Below, one piece after another: positions 45,940-46,003 of a stretch of 46,003 nucleotides of DNA. The position numbers and the translations under genes are program-made. The stretch is from positions 1-46,003 of the forward strand of contig DAIRVC010000004.1 in the NCBI GenBank assembly GCA_036803025.1, in the 5' to 3' direction. Within the stretch, counting starts at the first letter, position 1. Every line of letters starts with the position of its first letter. Source of the stretch: DAIRVC01 sp036803025 (GTDB lineage Bacteria; Chloroflexota; Anaerolineae; Anaerolineales; E44-bin32). The notes under the pieces are model-generated. The model ran no database searches. It worked only from the letters and a program-made list of their open reading frames with translations, and was not told the origin of the DNA.

Positions 45940-46003
45940 GGCAGCCGGCGCCCAAGCCGAGCCTCAAACGGAGCGCGACCCGGCCACGTAGGCGGCGAAG
46001 ACC

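Noticed and set aside
16..46003. tRNA, rRNA, CRISPR array, prophage or transposase
   Set aside because: None was recognised on either strand by reading. A covariance-model search would be needed to exclude small structured RNAs.

Overview
The window is GC-rich, protein-dense bacterial DNA, about 46 kb. A run of exactly 100 N marks a scaffold join, so it is probably a metagenome-assembled genome. Several features fit an Anaerolineae-like member of the Chloroflexota: a Chloroflexi-type family B DNA polymerase cassette, an SOS box of the Gram-positive type (GAAC-N4-GTTC), lipoproteins with Thr/Ser/Ala/Pro-rich linkers, and a GT-C type membrane glycosyltransferase. This assignment is inferred from protein character. 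No rRNA, tRNA or CRISPR array was seen, and no transposase.

Layout. (1) 1-2000, minus strand: a putative DNA-damage cassette of a degenerate RecA-like protein, a small helical protein and a family B DNA polymerase cut by the window edge. It is preceded by a near-perfect LexA/SOS box. (2) 2.1-11.9 kb: housekeeping and accessory genes: a PlsC-like acyltransferase, a GNAT protein, an ankyrin / alpha-toroid / LuxR set whose consensus promoter contains a second SOS-like box, two cell-surface proteins, a PQQ-type sugar dehydrogenase lipoprotein, a methyltransferase, and a membrane glycosyltransferase broken by the assembly gap. (3) 11.9-24.4 kb: a large phosphate regulon. It holds a PhoB/PhoR-type two-component pair, a zinc-ribbon protein, pstSCAB plus a metallophosphoesterase, a second complete pst system on the minus strand, then a third pstB and phoU. 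Two copies of a four-unit, helically phased operator precede the zinc-ribbon gene and pstS. (4) 24.5-29.2 kb: a Ca2+-type P-type ATPase and an ABC1/UbiB-family kinase-like protein. (5) 29.2-41.1 kb: a sugar phosphotransferase locus with a GntR/HutC regulator and a DasR/NagR-like operator. It encodes lactose/cellobiose/chitobiose-family EIIC, two EIIB and EIIA, three divergent GH4 phospho-glycosidases, a DegT-type aminotransferase, a histidine phosphatase, a formylglycine-enzyme-fold protein and a BadF/BadG-type amino-sugar kinase. A foldback repeat closes it. (6) 41.2-46 kb: a nitrilase-family amidase, an MgtC/DUF4010 membrane protein, a small helical protein, a thiolase and a lipoprotein.

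How the genes work together. In the phosphate regulon the kinase lacks an extracytoplasmic sensor domain, so it probably reads phosphate status through Pst/PhoU, and the response regulator would act at the phased operators. Three start sites here have a -10 box exactly 7 nt before the start codon, which implies leaderless mRNAs. In the sugar locus EIIA, EIIB and EIIC would import and phosphorylate a disaccharide, and GH4 enzymes would cleave it by their NAD/metal redox chemistry. The GlcNAc-kinase-like protein and the operator type point to amino sugars. General PTS proteins EI and HPr are not in the window.
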